Source: Shewanella pneumatophori
GTDB taxonomy: Bacteria > Pseudomonadota > Gammaproteobacteria > Enterobacterales > Shewanellaceae
NCBI RefSeq assembly: GCF_023283895.1
Contig: NZ_JAKILB010000003.1
Coordinates: 1-64,000, forward strand
Length of the DNA: 64,000 nt
Direction of reading: 5' to 3'
Below the pieces are notes generated by a model, which did no database searches, was not told the origin of the DNA, and worked only from the letters and a program-made list of their open reading frames with translations. Below, piece by piece: positions 49,986-59,381 of this stretch (position 1 is its first letter; every line of letters begins with the position of its first letter). The position numbers and the translations under genes were made by a program.

Positions 49986-52900
49986 ATGAACCAAACCGGC
50001 ATATACGAGCAACTGATAACTCAGTTAGTCGAACAGAAATTAGATCGAAAAGCTTTCTATGTTGGCGAACGTTCATTAGAAAATGGTGAAGCGGCCTCTT
50101 GGCTCTCTCGCTTTTTAACTCGAATAATCGAAATAGCAATCGACTCTGTGCCTAATGGCAATGATCGTGTTTTTGAGCAAATCAGTTTAGCCAATAAAGT
50201 CATTGAATGGCTTAGTGCGAACATTGGCGATAGTGAACTAATCAGTGAAAACCTGATTGATAGCCAAGGCAAAATCCTGACCGCATTGCTCGATAAGAAA
50301 AATCCCATATCGTCAGATTTGCCAAAGTACATTGAAGGTATCATGCCGCTAACAGGACTCACTCAGAGCGAATTGTTTTGTGGGAGCAATGCAGGCTTAT
50401 CTCTTGAAACTGAAATAAAACGAGAAATCCAATCCTCCGATAAAATCTATTGGCTGGTCTCATTCATTAAATGGGCAGGGATCAGAATCTTTAAAAAAGA
50501 ACTAGAAGAGTTTACTCGCAGCGGTAAACAGCTAAAGATTATCACTACCTCCTATATGGGAGCGACAGATGCCAAAGCTGTTGAGTTCTTAGCATCTTTG
50601 CCAAATACCGAGGTGAAGCTGAGCTATAACACCAACAGGGAACGCTTACACGCAAAGTCCTATCTATTTATGCGTAATTCGAGCTTTCACACTGGTTATA
50701 TCGGGTCATCCAACCTGTCGCATTCAGCTTTAACCAGTGGCCTAGAGTGGAACTTAAAGATCACCTCGCAAGAGATCCCACATATTATTGAAAAATCTCT
50801 CAGTACATTTGAAACCTACTGGGAATCACCCGACTTCGAATATTTTGATGGTAAGGCTCAAAGCAAAAAGCGCTTAGTTAACGCCTTGCAAGAAGCCAGA
50901 GGCACTTACGATACATCCGCACATAGCTTTTATTTTGATATCAAACCTCACTCACATCAGCGAGCGATCTTAGACAAACTAAAAGTAGAACGAGAGCTTC
51001 ATGGTAGGTATCGAAATCTTGTTGTCGCAGCAACAGGCACAGGCAAGACTATTATCTCAGCTTTCGATTTTGCGGAGTTTTATGCAGCAAACCCAGAGGC
51101 TAAGTTTTTATTTTTAGCTCATAGAGAGGAAATTTTAAAACAAGCGAGAAGTGCATATCGCGGCGTTTTAAAAAGTAATCAGTTTGGTGAGTTACTCGTA
51201 GGACAAAACAAACCACAAAAGTTTAATCAGTTATTCGCATCAATCCAAAGCTTAAACAATCAACTTGCGACGATTCAATTAACTAAAGATTACTTTGATT
51301 ACATTGTTATTGATGAAGTCCATCACATAGCTGCAAACAGCTATCGAGCTATTCTAAAACACTTTACGCCACAAGTTTTACTCGGTTTAACAGCCACACC
51401 AGAGCGCCATGATGGCGCAGATATTCTTAAAGACTTTTGTCACGTCATTGCTGCTGAAATCAGATTACCAGAAGCGATTAATCAGCGTCATTTATCACCG
51501 TTCCAATATTTTGCAGTTGATGATGATACCGACCTGACAAAGATTTCATGGGCAAAAGGCCGTTATGATATCGCCGAACTAACTAAACTCTACACTCACA
51601 ATGACCAAAGGGTGTTGCGAATACTGCAAAGCTTAGAAGAGATCGTTACAGACATATCACAAATGCGCGCATTGGCGTTTTGCGTAAGCAAAGATCACGC
51701 TAATTTCATGGCTCAAAAGTTCACTTTAAGCAATATTTCTTGCGGCGTACTCACAAGTGACAATACAAACGAACGTGACATTCAGCTGCAACGTTTGAAA
51801 TCGAAAGAAATTAACGTGCTGTTTGTGGTTGATATATTCAACGAAGGTGTAGATATTCCAGAGCTAGATACTTTGCTATTTTTAAGACCGACAGAAAGCC
51901 TGACAATCTTTCTTCAGCAGTTAGGCCGAGGGTTAAGGCTCACTAAAGATAAAGAGTGCTGCACCGTCATTGATTTTGTTGGCAACTCTCGACCAGAGTA
52001 TGACTTTTCGCATAAGTTTAGAGCGCTTATCGGCAAAACCAACCAATCTATTGCAAAAGAGATCAAGCAAGGGTTCCCACATTTACCTTTAGGCTGCCGA
52101 ATAGAGCTGCAAGAAAAAACGCAGCAAATGATCTTAAGGAACATTTCGCTAGCAACCTTAAACAAAAACAGACTGCTGGGCTTAATTTCAAACTACCCCA
52201 ACGTGACAGATTTACCTCTTACGCTAGCAAACTTTCTGCATATCTATCCTGACTTGTCATTAGAGGATATCTATAAAGTAAAAGTAGGTAAGTTTGGTGG
52301 TTGGCGAGCACTTGTAGAAACAAGCCGTGGTGAAGAAATACAGCAGAGCCAGCTAGACATTTATGCTGCTTACTATCGTGCAATCAACAATCGCTTATTA
52401 AGTTGTACTTCCATCTCTTATTTACGGTTCATAAAAGCTTTGTGTGAATGTAACTTCTCACTACCGACTCAAACCAGTGTCGAGCCAAAAGATGAGCAAC
52501 ACAATCAGCTTCACTCAACCATGTGTCATTATGACTTTTGGGATAAAACGAATAAGCAAGCCGGATTTGATACCATTGAGCAGAGTTTACTTGCGCTAAA
52601 ACATAAGAAACTACAAGACGAGCTTAATGACGTTATTTCACTGCTTATTGAACGCTTAGCCACACAAGAATTTAAGATGCCTGCCGTAGGCAATATTATG
52701 GTGGATAGCTCTCCGTTAAAGATGCATGTACGTTATCCCAAAGAACACATATTGGTCGCGTTTGGTGATAGTACATTTGATAAGAAATCATCCAGTAGAG
52801 AAGGTGTACTTAATATTGCAGGCGCCAATACTGAACTACTGTTTGTTACCTTGGATAAATGTGAAAAGCAGTTTTCTGCAACAACCATGTACCATGACTA

Positions 52901-53186
52901 CGCGATCAGCCCCACGCTATTTCATTGGCAAACCCAGAACAGTGCCAAGCCAACCTCAGGTAGAGGATTAGGCTATATAAAGCAGCAAGATAACAACAAG
53001 ACGTTCATCTTATTTGTTAGAGAACAAGCTAAAGATGAATATGGGAAAACCATGGGATTTGTCAATTTTGGTCCAGTAGACTTTGTTAAGTATGAAGGCT
53101 CTCAACCAATGAATATTACATGGAAGCTAAAACAAGCTATGCCTGCATGTATGTGGCATGACACAGCTAAGCTAGCTGTTGGCTGA
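49986..53186 (+). CDS. PLD-nuclease / SF2 helicase / DUF3427 protein
   Basis: A 1066-residue multidomain protein. Residues about 1-130 are unassigned. A phospholipase-D-type nuclease follows, with the HxK pair at His222/Lys224 and GSSNLS at 240-245. A superfamily 2 helicase has Walker A ATGTGKT (349-355), DEVH (443-446), and motif VI QQLGRGLRLT. The last ~170 residues match DUF3427: LLFVTLDKCEKQFSATTMYH, AISPTLFHWQ and FVREQAKDE. Proteins of this build are found patchily and some lie in defence islands, so a role in restricting foreign DNA is plausible but unproven. It stands alone between yicC and a nucleosidase, with no restriction partner. Its third positions look more AT-rich than its neighbours. 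Confidence 0.88.
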   Translation: MNQTGIYEQLITQLVEQKLDRKAFYVGERSLENGEAASWLSRFLTRIIEIAIDSVPNGNDRVFEQISLANKVIEWLSANIGDSELISENLIDSQGKILTALLDKKNPISSDLPKYIEGIMPLTGLTQSELFCGSNAGLSLETEIKREIQSSDKIYWLVSFIKWAGIRIFKKELEEFTRSGKQLKIITTSYMGATDAKAVEFLASLPNTEVKLSYNTNRERLHAKSYLFMRNSSFHTGYIGSSNLSHSALTSGLEWNLKITSQEIPHIIEKSLSTFETYWESPDFEYFDGKAQSKKRLVNALQEARGTYDTSAHSFYFDIKPHSHQRAILDKLKVERELHGRYRNLVVAATGTGKTIISAFDFAEFYAANPEAKFLFLAHREEILKQARSAYRGVLKSNQFGELLVGQNKPQKFNQLFASIQSLNNQLATIQLTKDYFDYIVIDEVHHIAANSYRAILKHFTPQVLLGLTATPERHDGADILKDFCHVIAAEIRLPEAINQRHLSPFQYFAVDDDTDLTKISWAKGRYDIAELTKLYTHNDQRVLRILQSLEEIVTDISQMRALAFCVSKDHANFMAQKFTLSNISCGVLTSDNTNERDIQLQRLKSKEINVLFVVDIFNEGVDIPELDTLLFLRPTESLTIFLQQLGRGLRLTKDKECCTVIDFVGNSRPEYDFSHKFRALIGKTNQSIAKEIKQGFPHLPLGCRIELQEKTQQMILRNISLATLNKNRLLGLISNYPNVTDLPLTLANFLHIYPDLSLEDIYKVKVGKFGGWRALVETSRGEEIQQSQLDIYAAYYRAINNRLLSCTSISYLRFIKALCECNFSLPTQTSVEPKDEQHNQLHSTMCHYDFWDKTNKQAGFDTIEQSLLALKHKKLQDELNDVISLLIERLATQEFKMPAVGNIMVDSSPLKMHVRYPKEHILVAFGDSTFDKKSSSREGVLNIAGANTELLFVTLDKCEKQFSATTMYHDYAISPTLFHWQTQNSAKPTSGRGLGYIKQQDNNKTFILFVREQAKDEYGKTMGFVNFGPVDFVKYEGSQPMNITWKLKQAMPACMWHDTAKLAVG

Positions 53187-53638
53187 TAGGTAGCTTTGCT
53201 AAACACACCGCAAGCCTATTCCCAATGATAAAATGAGTGGCCCTTTCTCAAAGTAGAAGTACGCCACTCGCTCATCTTAGCAAGCGAAGCCTCCTCTTTT
53301 GACTATTTCTAAGCTCCATTAAGCCGAGGCTTTGTCACTTTCCACAGTCAACTCAGTCCCTACTCAACTCTAATTCTCCCCACTAACTAGCCTGTTTTTT
53401 TAAACACTGTTTTCTAATTTAAAATCATTGCCGAACTCAACAAGTTCAACAAACAGCCATCTTTTGAAATTTCCTTACAAAACAAGTAGTAACAACAGCA
53501 TAAATTTAGCGATAAAAGTCAAAAATTGTGCACTTTTTAGGCCACCGAAACCGCAACAAGTATTTTACTTTTCATTTCGTTGTTTAGCCCAAATCTCGTT
53601 GCTACCATCCGCGCACTTTCCATTTGAAGTTATTTGTC
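53187..53638. other. Intergenic region after the helicase gene
   Basis: About 450 AT-rich bases with no gene I can support. A weak hairpin (GAGTGGC at 53234, GCCACTC ending near 53270) may end the helicase transcript but has no T run. Confidence 0.4.
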
Positions 53639-54478
53639 ATGCCAACTTGCGAGCAGCCAACAGCTGAAAAGTTAGACCCTGAACACGTAAACTCTGAACA
53701 GTCACACAATGAAAAGTTACCCTCAAAAATGCTAAATCCTATCTTAGTTCAAGGCGCGATGGACGTTGAAGTCGAGACCCTCGTTGCCGCCCTTAGTGAT
53801 GTACAACAACAAACATTTGGTGCATGGACATTCTGGCAAGGCCTATTAGATGGCTACCCAGTTGTGGTGTCGCGTACCGAAATTGGTTTGGCTAACGCCG
53901 CCGCATCTACCACCCTTGGTATTGCGCATTACCAACCAAAAGTGATCATCAATCAGGGCACCTCTGGTGGCCACGATCCAAAGCTTTACCGCTCTGACAT
54001 CGTCATTGGTGAAACCAGCTTTAACATGGGCGCTTACAAGATTGAGTTCGTGGAAAAAGGCCAAGGCATACACCCTACTACTTGGCAGAACTTCGATATG
54101 CCAATGTACCTGCGTGAAAATGGTGTTGTGGTTGAACACAATCACTTTAAAGCCGACCCAAAACTTGTTGAAATCGCCCTGTCGCAAGCAAGCAGCTACA
54201 GCCAAGGCAAAGTGGTCGTGGGTAGAATTGGTAGCTGTGACGAATGGAACCGCGAAGTTGACCGTATTAACTGGTTCCACGAAACCATGGGTACCTCAGT
54301 TGAAGAGATGGAAACCTCTGCAGCTGCGCAAGTTGCCGAAGCTTACAAGCTACCTTTTGTGAGTATTCGCGTACTGTCTAATACCGACCAACATAAGCAA
54401 GACTTTGAGCCGCAAACGGCGATTGATTGTCAGGTTTATGTGCTTGATGTCATCAAGGCATTAATTAAAACCTTTTAA
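53639..54478 (+). CDS. Nucleoside phosphorylase / MTA-SAH nucleosidase family protein
   Basis: A 279-residue member of the purine nucleoside phosphorylase superfamily. The core starts about residue 31 with [20 protein letters not shown]. It has the [20 protein letters not shown] segment (near 105) and the C-terminal [20 protein letters not shown], whose EMET glutamates contact the ribose in this family. The N-terminal ~30 residues are polar and not conserved. The start is uncertain: TTG 53624, ATG 53639 or ATG 53729, none with a clear ribosome binding site. A CNT nucleoside transporter follows 206 bp downstream, so the pair probably imports and cleaves nucleosides. Confidence 0.88.
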   Translation: MPTCEQPTAEKLDPEHVNSEQSHNEKLPSKMLNPILVQGAMDVEVETLVAALSDVQQQTFGAWTFWQGLLDGYPVVVSRTEIGLANAAASTTLGIAHYQPKVIINQGTSGGHDPKLYRSDIVIGETSFNMGAYKIEFVEKGQGIHPTTWQNFDMPMYLRENGVVVEHNHFKADPKLVEIALSQASSYSQGKVVVGRIGSCDEWNREVDRINWFHETMGTSVEEMETSAAAQVAEAYKLPFVSIRVLSNTDQHKQDFEPQTAIDCQVYVLDVIKALIKTF

Positions 54479-54684
54479 AGCCAGTAAAAACGAATGAGTG
54501 ACGGGAATAACAAGCTTATTCTCGCCCGCTTTCGCTCGCTTTAAAAACGCTAATTTGATGTTTTTTTTCGCATTAAGCAGCGCACTAAGCATCACCTTAA
54601 ACAGTGTTTATACCTTGTTTTATCCATTGGGGGAGAAAACTCGCTTTCTCCTTTCATCCACTTAGATAGTAATAGACAAATTCA

Positions 54685-55953
54685 ATGCAAATTTTAATCA
54701 GTATTGTTGGCATCATCACCCTACTTGCAGTGGCTTTTTTGGCCTCTGAAAACCGTAAGGCCATTAACTACCGTACAGTCGGACTGGCATTCTTACTGCA
54801 GTTAATCATGGGTGCGTTTGTCATCTACTCATCGTTTGGCCAAGCCGTTATTTTTAATATGGCTGAAGCGGTTTCAACCGTGATTGGCTACAGCAGTGAA
54901 GGCATGTCGTTTATGTTCGGCGGCCTTGTTAGCGATAAGATGTATGAACTGTTTGGCCCAGGCGGCTTCGTTATCGCCTTTAAAGTGCTACCGATTATCG
55001 TGTTTTTCTCGGCAATTTCAGCAGTGCTGTATTACCTAGGCATTATGCAGTGGGTGGTGCGCATTGTGGGCGGCGCACTGCAAAAAATCCTTAATACCAG
55101 CAAGGCAGAATCTATGTCTGCTAGCGCTAACATCTTCTTGGGTGTGACCGAAGCGCCACTGCTGATTAAGCCTTATATTCCTAAGATGAGCCGTGCAGAA
55201 TTGTTTGCGGTAATGTGTGGTGGTTTAGCATCAATTGCTGGCACCATGCTAGCGGGTTATGCCCAGCTAGGCATTAAGATGGAATACCTGTTAGCGGCCT
55301 CGTTTATGGCGGCGCCGGGTGGTTTACTGTTTGCTAAGTTATTAATCCCGCAAACCGAGAAAGTAAACGACCAAGATCTAACGGTTGTTGAAGAAAATCC
55401 ACCAGCTAACATTATTGACGCTGCAACAACCGGCACCATGAATGGCCTTTCTTTGGCGATGGCGGTGGGTGCGATGTTGTTTGCCTTTGTCAGCTTAGTG
55501 GCGCTAATGAACGGCATGCTAGGTGGCATCGGTAACTGGTTTGGTTTTGACGGCCTAAGCTTACAGCTGATCCTTGGCTATCTGTTTGCGCCTATTGCTT
55601 GGTTAATGGGTGTCGCTTGGGATGAAGCGCTACTTGCAGGTTCGTTCATCGGCCAAAAGATTGTCATCAACGAGTTCTTTGCTTATATCAACTTAGCACC
55701 TTACCTAACGGGTGACATGATTGTTGAATCAACTGGCTTGCCAATGTCTGATCGCACTCAGGTGATTTTATCATTCGCACTGTGTGGCTTTGCTAACTTA
55801 GGTACGGTAGCGATTGCAATTGCCGGCATTGGTGGTTTAGTGCCAGAGCGTCGCTCTGAAATTGCATCGTTAGGTTTAAAGGCACTGTTCGCGGGTATCT
55901 TATCTAACCTAATGGCGGCAACGATTGCCGGTTTATTTATGAGCTTTGTTTAA
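54685..55953 (+). CDS. nupC: Concentrative nucleoside transporter, NupC family
   Basis: A 422-residue inner membrane transporter that takes up nucleosides with a cation gradient. About ten hydrophobic segments are present. CNT signatures include the core GVTEAPLLIKPYIPKMSRAE (near residue 155), MCGGLASIAGTMLAGYAQLG and the C-terminal CGFANLGTVAIAIAGIGGLV. Which nucleosides, and whether H+ or Na+ is coupled, cannot be told. It follows a nucleosidase gene, likely its functional partner. Confidence 0.93.
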   Translation: MQILISIVGIITLLAVAFLASENRKAINYRTVGLAFLLQLIMGAFVIYSSFGQAVIFNMAEAVSTVIGYSSEGMSFMFGGLVSDKMYELFGPGGFVIAFKVLPIIVFFSAISAVLYYLGIMQWVVRIVGGALQKILNTSKAESMSASANIFLGVTEAPLLIKPYIPKMSRAELFAVMCGGLASIAGTMLAGYAQLGIKMEYLLAASFMAAPGGLLFAKLLIPQTEKVNDQDLTVVEENPPANIIDAATTGTMNGLSLAMAVGAMLFAFVSLVALMNGMLGGIGNWFGFDGLSLQLILGYLFAPIAWLMGVAWDEALLAGSFIGQKIVINEFFAYINLAPYLTGDMIVESTGLPMSDRTQVILSFALCGFANLGTVAIAIAGIGGLVPERRSEIASLGLKALFAGILSNLMAATIAGLFMSFV

Positions 55954-55993
55954 TCAGCTCATTAGCCTGTTAGTTAATATCTATTAACTAAAC

Positions 55994-56032
55994 AAAAAGC
56001 CCATGTGATCTTAAGATTATATGGGCTTTTTT
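55994..56032 (+). terminator. Terminator after nupC
   Basis: A long near-perfect hairpin: AAAAAGCCCAT continuing through a self-complementary ATCTTAAGAT centre to ATGGGCTTTTTT. Two G-T pairs in the upper stem. Confidence 0.88.
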
Positions 56033-56085
56033 GTCGGTATATTCTGTACTTTGTATCACAAGTTTTACTGGGCAATTACAGCAAC

Positions 56086-56733
56086 CTACTCTGCCGCTAA
56101 TGACTCACCACGGAACATTGGCGTGATGTTAGCTCTTGCTTGCTCGGCCGCTGTTTCAGCGTTGCCGGCACATATCGCTTGCACTAGTGCTTGGTGGCTT
56201 GAGGCACTGTCAGACAAGTCATAATCTTGGTGAGTCAGCGCAATATACGCCTGCAGTGGATATAAGATTTGCTTATATTGATTGAGCATGCGCGCACTGC
56301 CACAGATCTCAACAATCAGTAGATGTAACTGCCAGTCCATCTCGCTAATGCGGCGGGTATCGTCACTGTGTTGCAAACACAGCAATTGATAATCTTGGAA
56401 AAAGTCAGCTAAGCGGCGTTTATCATCAACACTTGCCCACTTGGCGGCCATAGCAGCCGCTTCGCCTTCAAGCGCCAAACGCATGTGGTACAGCTCCCAC
56501 AAGTCTTGCTCGTTTATCTCTACTACTTGCCAGCCAGAATAGGGCTTTTGGATCACTAAACCTTCGTTCACCAATGAATTTAACGCCATACGAACTGTGC
56601 TGCGCGACAGCTCTAGCTGCTTGGCTAACGCGCTTTCCACCAGCTTTTCGCCGAGTTTGATATTGCCGTCCAATATATGCGTGCGCAGATAACGGATAGC
56701 TTGCGACTCCAAACTTTCTTTAATGATTTTCAT
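56086..56733 (-). CDS. GntR family regulator (FadR/FCD type)
   Basis: A 215-residue repressor-type regulator. The N-terminal winged helix (ESQAIRYLRTHILDGNIKLG then ESALAKQLELSRSTVRMAL) and C-terminal FCD ligand domain (LWELYHMRLALEGEAAAMAA, ending HQALVQAICAGNAETAAEQA) define the FadR subfamily, which often controls catabolic operons and binds small organic acids, usually with a metal. It is adjacent to, and on the same strand as, the LysR and UxaA-type genes. A perfect inverted repeat before the UxaA small-subunit gene (59353-59381) is the best candidate operator. Confidence 0.93.
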   Translation of the reverse strand: MKIIKESLESQAIRYLRTHILDGNIKLGEKLVESALAKQLELSRSTVRMALNSLVNEGLVIQKPYSGWQVVEINEQDLWELYHMRLALEGEAAAMAAKWASVDDKRRLADFFQDYQLLCLQHSDDTRRISEMDWQLHLLIVEICGSARMLNQYKQILYPLQAYIALTHQDYDLSDSASSHQALVQAICAGNAETAAEQARANITPMFRGESLAAE

Positions 56734-56815
56734 ATCGTTTACTGATGGCTCAAATAGTGCGTAGATATCATGTTAAGTAACCAAACTACCGAAATAAACT
56801 CGACTAATGTCGGAG

Positions 56816-57721
56816 TTACTCTAGCATGGCTTGATGAACAAACTGCATAAAGCTAATAGCCTGTGGCGATAGCGGTTTGTTCTTTCGAGTTAAAATATAA
56901 TACGCCCGTTGATGGCGTACTTTTAACTCAGGAAACGGCATAACCAAACGACCATCGGCAAGTTCCTCTTGGATCTGCTGATGGGCACAAACTGCCACAC
57001 CTAAACCACTCATGGCTAGCGACATCACCACTTGGCTTTCACTGGCGTAATGGCACTTCTGTAGCTCTAGCTTTGCCACTGGATAATAATTTAGCCAATA
57101 GCGCCAGTCGAAGTTATCTCGGTCATGAATAATACTGGCATCGGCTAAATCTGCTGGCTTGGTGAGTGGTTTACGTTTGAGGTACTCAGGCGAGCATACT
57201 GGCACGTAATCCAGACTACACAGAAATTGCGAGTCAAAACCTTCCCATTCACCGTCGCCCCATTTTATGGCCAGCTCGGTTTGCGGTAAAAAGTCAAAGT
57301 GATTGGTCGTCAGCATCTGCCCAACTAATAACTTAGGATATTGAGCTAGAAACTTAGGCAGTAATTTACTGATCACTTGGCGACTAAACACTGGCTCCAT
57401 TTCAATGTGCAGGGTGTAATGCTCAGCATCATTATGGAAACCGTCAACCACGCCCATTAACTCTTGGATCGGCTGATTAATTTGCAGCAGTAATCGCTTA
57501 CCATCTTCAGTTAATTGAATTTGCCTGCCACCTCGATAGAACAACTTAGTGCGCAGCACAGCCTCTAGTTTAGCCACTTGCTGGCTAATAGCTGACTGAG
57601 TCAGACACAGTTCACGGCTAGCTTCGGTAAAGCTTTGCTTGTCTGCCACCGCTTTGAATGCCATAAACCAAGATAACTGCGGTAAGCGGGCACTTGCTGA
57701 ACTAACTTGAGTTGTATTCAT
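56816..57721 (-). CDS. LysR family transcriptional regulator (GcvA-like)
   Basis: A 301-residue LysR regulator. N-terminal helix-turn-helix: FKAVADKQSFTEASRELCLT then SAISQQVAKLEAVLRTKLF. The C-terminal half is a periplasmic-binding-like effector domain. The internal VDGFHNDAEHYTLHIEMEPVF and end ILTRKNKPLSPQAISFMQF resemble the GcvA/AmpR branch. It lies between the FCD regulator and the UxaA-type genes on the same strand, so it probably takes part in the same regulon. A weak hairpin overlaps its stop (56797-56817). Confidence 0.92.
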   Translation of the reverse strand: MNTTQVSSASARLPQLSWFMAFKAVADKQSFTEASRELCLTQSAISQQVAKLEAVLRTKLFYRGGRQIQLTEDGKRLLLQINQPIQELMGVVDGFHNDAEHYTLHIEMEPVFSRQVISKLLPKFLAQYPKLLVGQMLTTNHFDFLPQTELAIKWGDGEWEGFDSQFLCSLDYVPVCSPEYLKRKPLTKPADLADASIIHDRDNFDWRYWLNYYPVAKLELQKCHYASESQVVMSLAMSGLGVAVCAHQQIQEELADGRLVMPFPELKVRHQRAYYILTRKNKPLSPQAISFMQFVHQAMLE

Positions 57722-57806
57722 AACATCCTGCGATGGTAAGCCCCTACCGCAATCTAGTTGGATAAGGGCATTGCACTATTAACGATTAACAGCTAACAAT
57801 TATTAA

Positions 57807-57834
57807 CTGCTAATACGTTAAAACTGATTAGCAG
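57807..57834 (-). terminator. Weak terminator-like hairpin after the UxaA-type large subunit gene
   Basis: On the minus strand CTGCTAAT, a 12-base loop and ATTAGCAG form an 8-bp stem covering the stop codon and followed by TTAATAATT, not a pure T run. Function doubtful. Confidence 0.35.
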
Positions 57835-59009
57835 CCAGGCTTAAAACGTAATACCGTTTCTAAGCGTTGGTCTTTTTGGTACAAGCTGCAATAGCTGTAA
57901 CCAATCTCTTCAATATTGGTCTGTTGACCTTGGGCAACCTTGCTAACTTTAGCAACGATGCGCTCAGCTACACTTTCTACACCTTCTTCGGCGCGCATGA
58001 TACCAGAAGCGTCAATATCTATATCTTCATTTAGCAAATATTGGTTACCGCTCACACGGATCACTGGCACGATAGGGTTATTAAAGCCAGCGCCGCCGGT
58101 TGTCCATAAAATCAGTTGTGCGCCCAACGCGGCAAAGTGCATACCGGCACTACCACATAAATGGGTGGCTTCAGACAGATAAAAACCCGGCGTGGTTGGT
58201 TTTTCATGAACTAGATGGTTAATCTGCAATACGTCTTGAATTGGTCGAGTGCCGGTTTTGCTCAGTGCACCAAACGACTTCTCTTCCAGAGTCGTAAGGC
58301 CGCCAACACTGTTACCAATGCTCATGGTTTCGACTTCTGCACCGTCTACGTGCCAGCGCGCCTCTTCTTCATGGATTAAACGTTCTAGTTTATCGGCCAC
58401 CTCAGGTGTTACCGCGCGTTGGCGTAAAATCGCTTCGCAACCTACAAGCTCAATAAGCTCGCCGGCAATGGCGGTTGCACCTAAATCCACTAAGCTATCG
58501 ACCGCACGACCAACACTTGGATTTGAAGCTATACCTGAGCTGGTATCTGAACCACCACACTTCACCCCAATCACTAGTTTAGAAATCGGTGATTCTACTC
58601 GCGGCGTGGCATTAGCGGCTTGCTGTAGCTCTTGCGCTAATGCTTTACCTTGGTTGATGGTGGCGCGGGTGCCTTGTTGCTTGATGCACACTAATGAAAA
58701 CGCAGGGCGACCTGTTGCGCGGATAGGCGCGGCAACAATTTCAGGATCAATACTGCCACAACCCATCGCCAGCACTAGTACGCCGGCGACATTGGGGTTA
58801 TTACCCGTATGCACCATGGTGTTAATCATCTCTTCGTTACCACCATACATACAGGTGTTGTAATTGGTGACCACAATGCCATTGTCAATGCTATCGGCAA
58901 TCGCACGTGCAATGCCGTCGCAACATTCATCTACTGCCATAATCAATACATGATTACGAATACCCACGCTGCCGTCGGCGCGGCCAAAGCCCATAAAAGT
59001 GTTCATCAT
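57828..59009 (-). CDS. UxaA-family hydro-lyase, large subunit
   Basis: A 393-residue protein matching the C-terminal catalytic part of altronate/galactarate dehydratases. The N-terminus FGRADGSVGIRNHVLIMAVD, the VLAMGCGSID segment, LVIGVKCGGSDTSSGIASNP and a final YLLNEDIDIDASGIM are family hallmarks; the cysteines in CGS and CGGSD may bind iron. The N-terminal SAF part is encoded separately just upstream, overlapping by 4 bp. This two-subunit form is also seen in sulfolactate sulfo-lyase (SuyAB) and in unassigned UxaA-like enzymes, so the substrate may be a sugar acid or another hydroxy acid such as sulfolactate. The tandem ATGs leave the start certain within a codon. Confidence 0.85.
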   Translation of the reverse strand: MMNTFMGFGRADGSVGIRNHVLIMAVDECCDGIARAIADSIDNGIVVTNYNTCMYGGNEEMINTMVHTGNNPNVAGVLVLAMGCGSIDPEIVAAPIRATGRPAFSLVCIKQQGTRATINQGKALAQELQQAANATPRVESPISKLVIGVKCGGSDTSSGIASNPSVGRAVDSLVDLGATAIAGELIELVGCEAILRQRAVTPEVADKLERLIHEEEARWHVDGAEVETMSIGNSVGGLTTLEEKSFGALSKTGTRPIQDVLQINHLVHEKPTTPGFYLSEATHLCGSAGMHFAALGAQLILWTTGGAGFNNPIVPVIRVSGNQYLLNEDIDIDASGIMRAEEGVESVAERIVAKVSKVAQGQQTNIEEIGYSYCSLYQKDQRLETVLRFKPGC

Positions 59010-59341
59010 GCTTGCTCAATGTCCATCTGTTTAATAATTTCTTCAATGATGTTGTCAGGAATATCTAACCGCTGGCTACGCACATTTTGCACATGCACTA
59101 GCTCGCCGCGGGGAATTGGCATAATCGCTAACCCAATTGGATAGCTCGCCTTAGTGATTAGTTGCTCGCTAGCAATATCGGTGAGAGCAACTTTATTACC
59201 AAAGGTAATAGCTTGCAGGCAGCTAACGCTATCAATCACTTGGTTATTGGCGGAGATGATTTCTACCTTGTCGCCTTTAATGGCATCAACGAGCAAAGTG
59301 GCTACGTTGTCGCTTGGGTCGAGTTGAATGGCTTTTTTCAT
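59006..59341 (-). CDS. UxaA-family hydro-lyase, small SAF-domain subunit
   Basis: A 111-residue SAF domain, the N-terminal part of altronate/galactarate dehydratases. Segment ASYPIGLAIMPIPRGELVHV (near residue 65) is the characteristic strand-turn with I-x-x-G-x-x-V-x-V. It forms a two-gene unit with the large subunit (4-bp overlap). The start codon stands only 11 bp from a perfect inverted repeat, the likely operator. SuyA-type small subunits have the same size. Confidence 0.85.
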   Translation of the reverse strand: MKKAIQLDPSDNVATLLVDAIKGDKVEIISANNQVIDSVSCLQAITFGNKVALTDIASEQLITKASYPIGLAIMPIPRGELVHVQNVRSQRLDIPDNIIEEIIKQMDIEQA

Positions 59342-59352
59342 ACTGGTTCAGG

Positions 59353-59381
59353 ATAAATTGTAGGACAATCCTACAATTTAT
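59353..59381. promoter_or_regulatory. Candidate GntR-type operator
   Basis: A perfect 13-bp inverted repeat, ATAAATTGTAGGA, 3-bp centre CAA, then its complement. The core TTGTAGGA...TCCTACAA resembles FadR/FCD-type GntR operators, which read TNGT...ACNA. It lies 11 bp before the SAF-subunit gene. A half site TTGTAGG recurs at 59825-59831, 32 bp before the BCCT gene. Confidence 0.65.

Noticed and set aside
53846..54362. Frames of 144 and 131 codons overlapping the nucleosidase gene
   Set aside because: Alternative-frame shadows; the nucleosidase frame carries the conserved motifs.
57722..57827. LysR-type operator GGTAAGCCCCTACC before the LysR gene
   Set aside because: A short palindrome only; no second site and no conserved T-N11-A evidence strong enough to call it.
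58249..58863. 204-codon frame opposite the UxaA-type large subunit
   Set aside because: Antisense shadow; the coding strand shows family motifs throughout.
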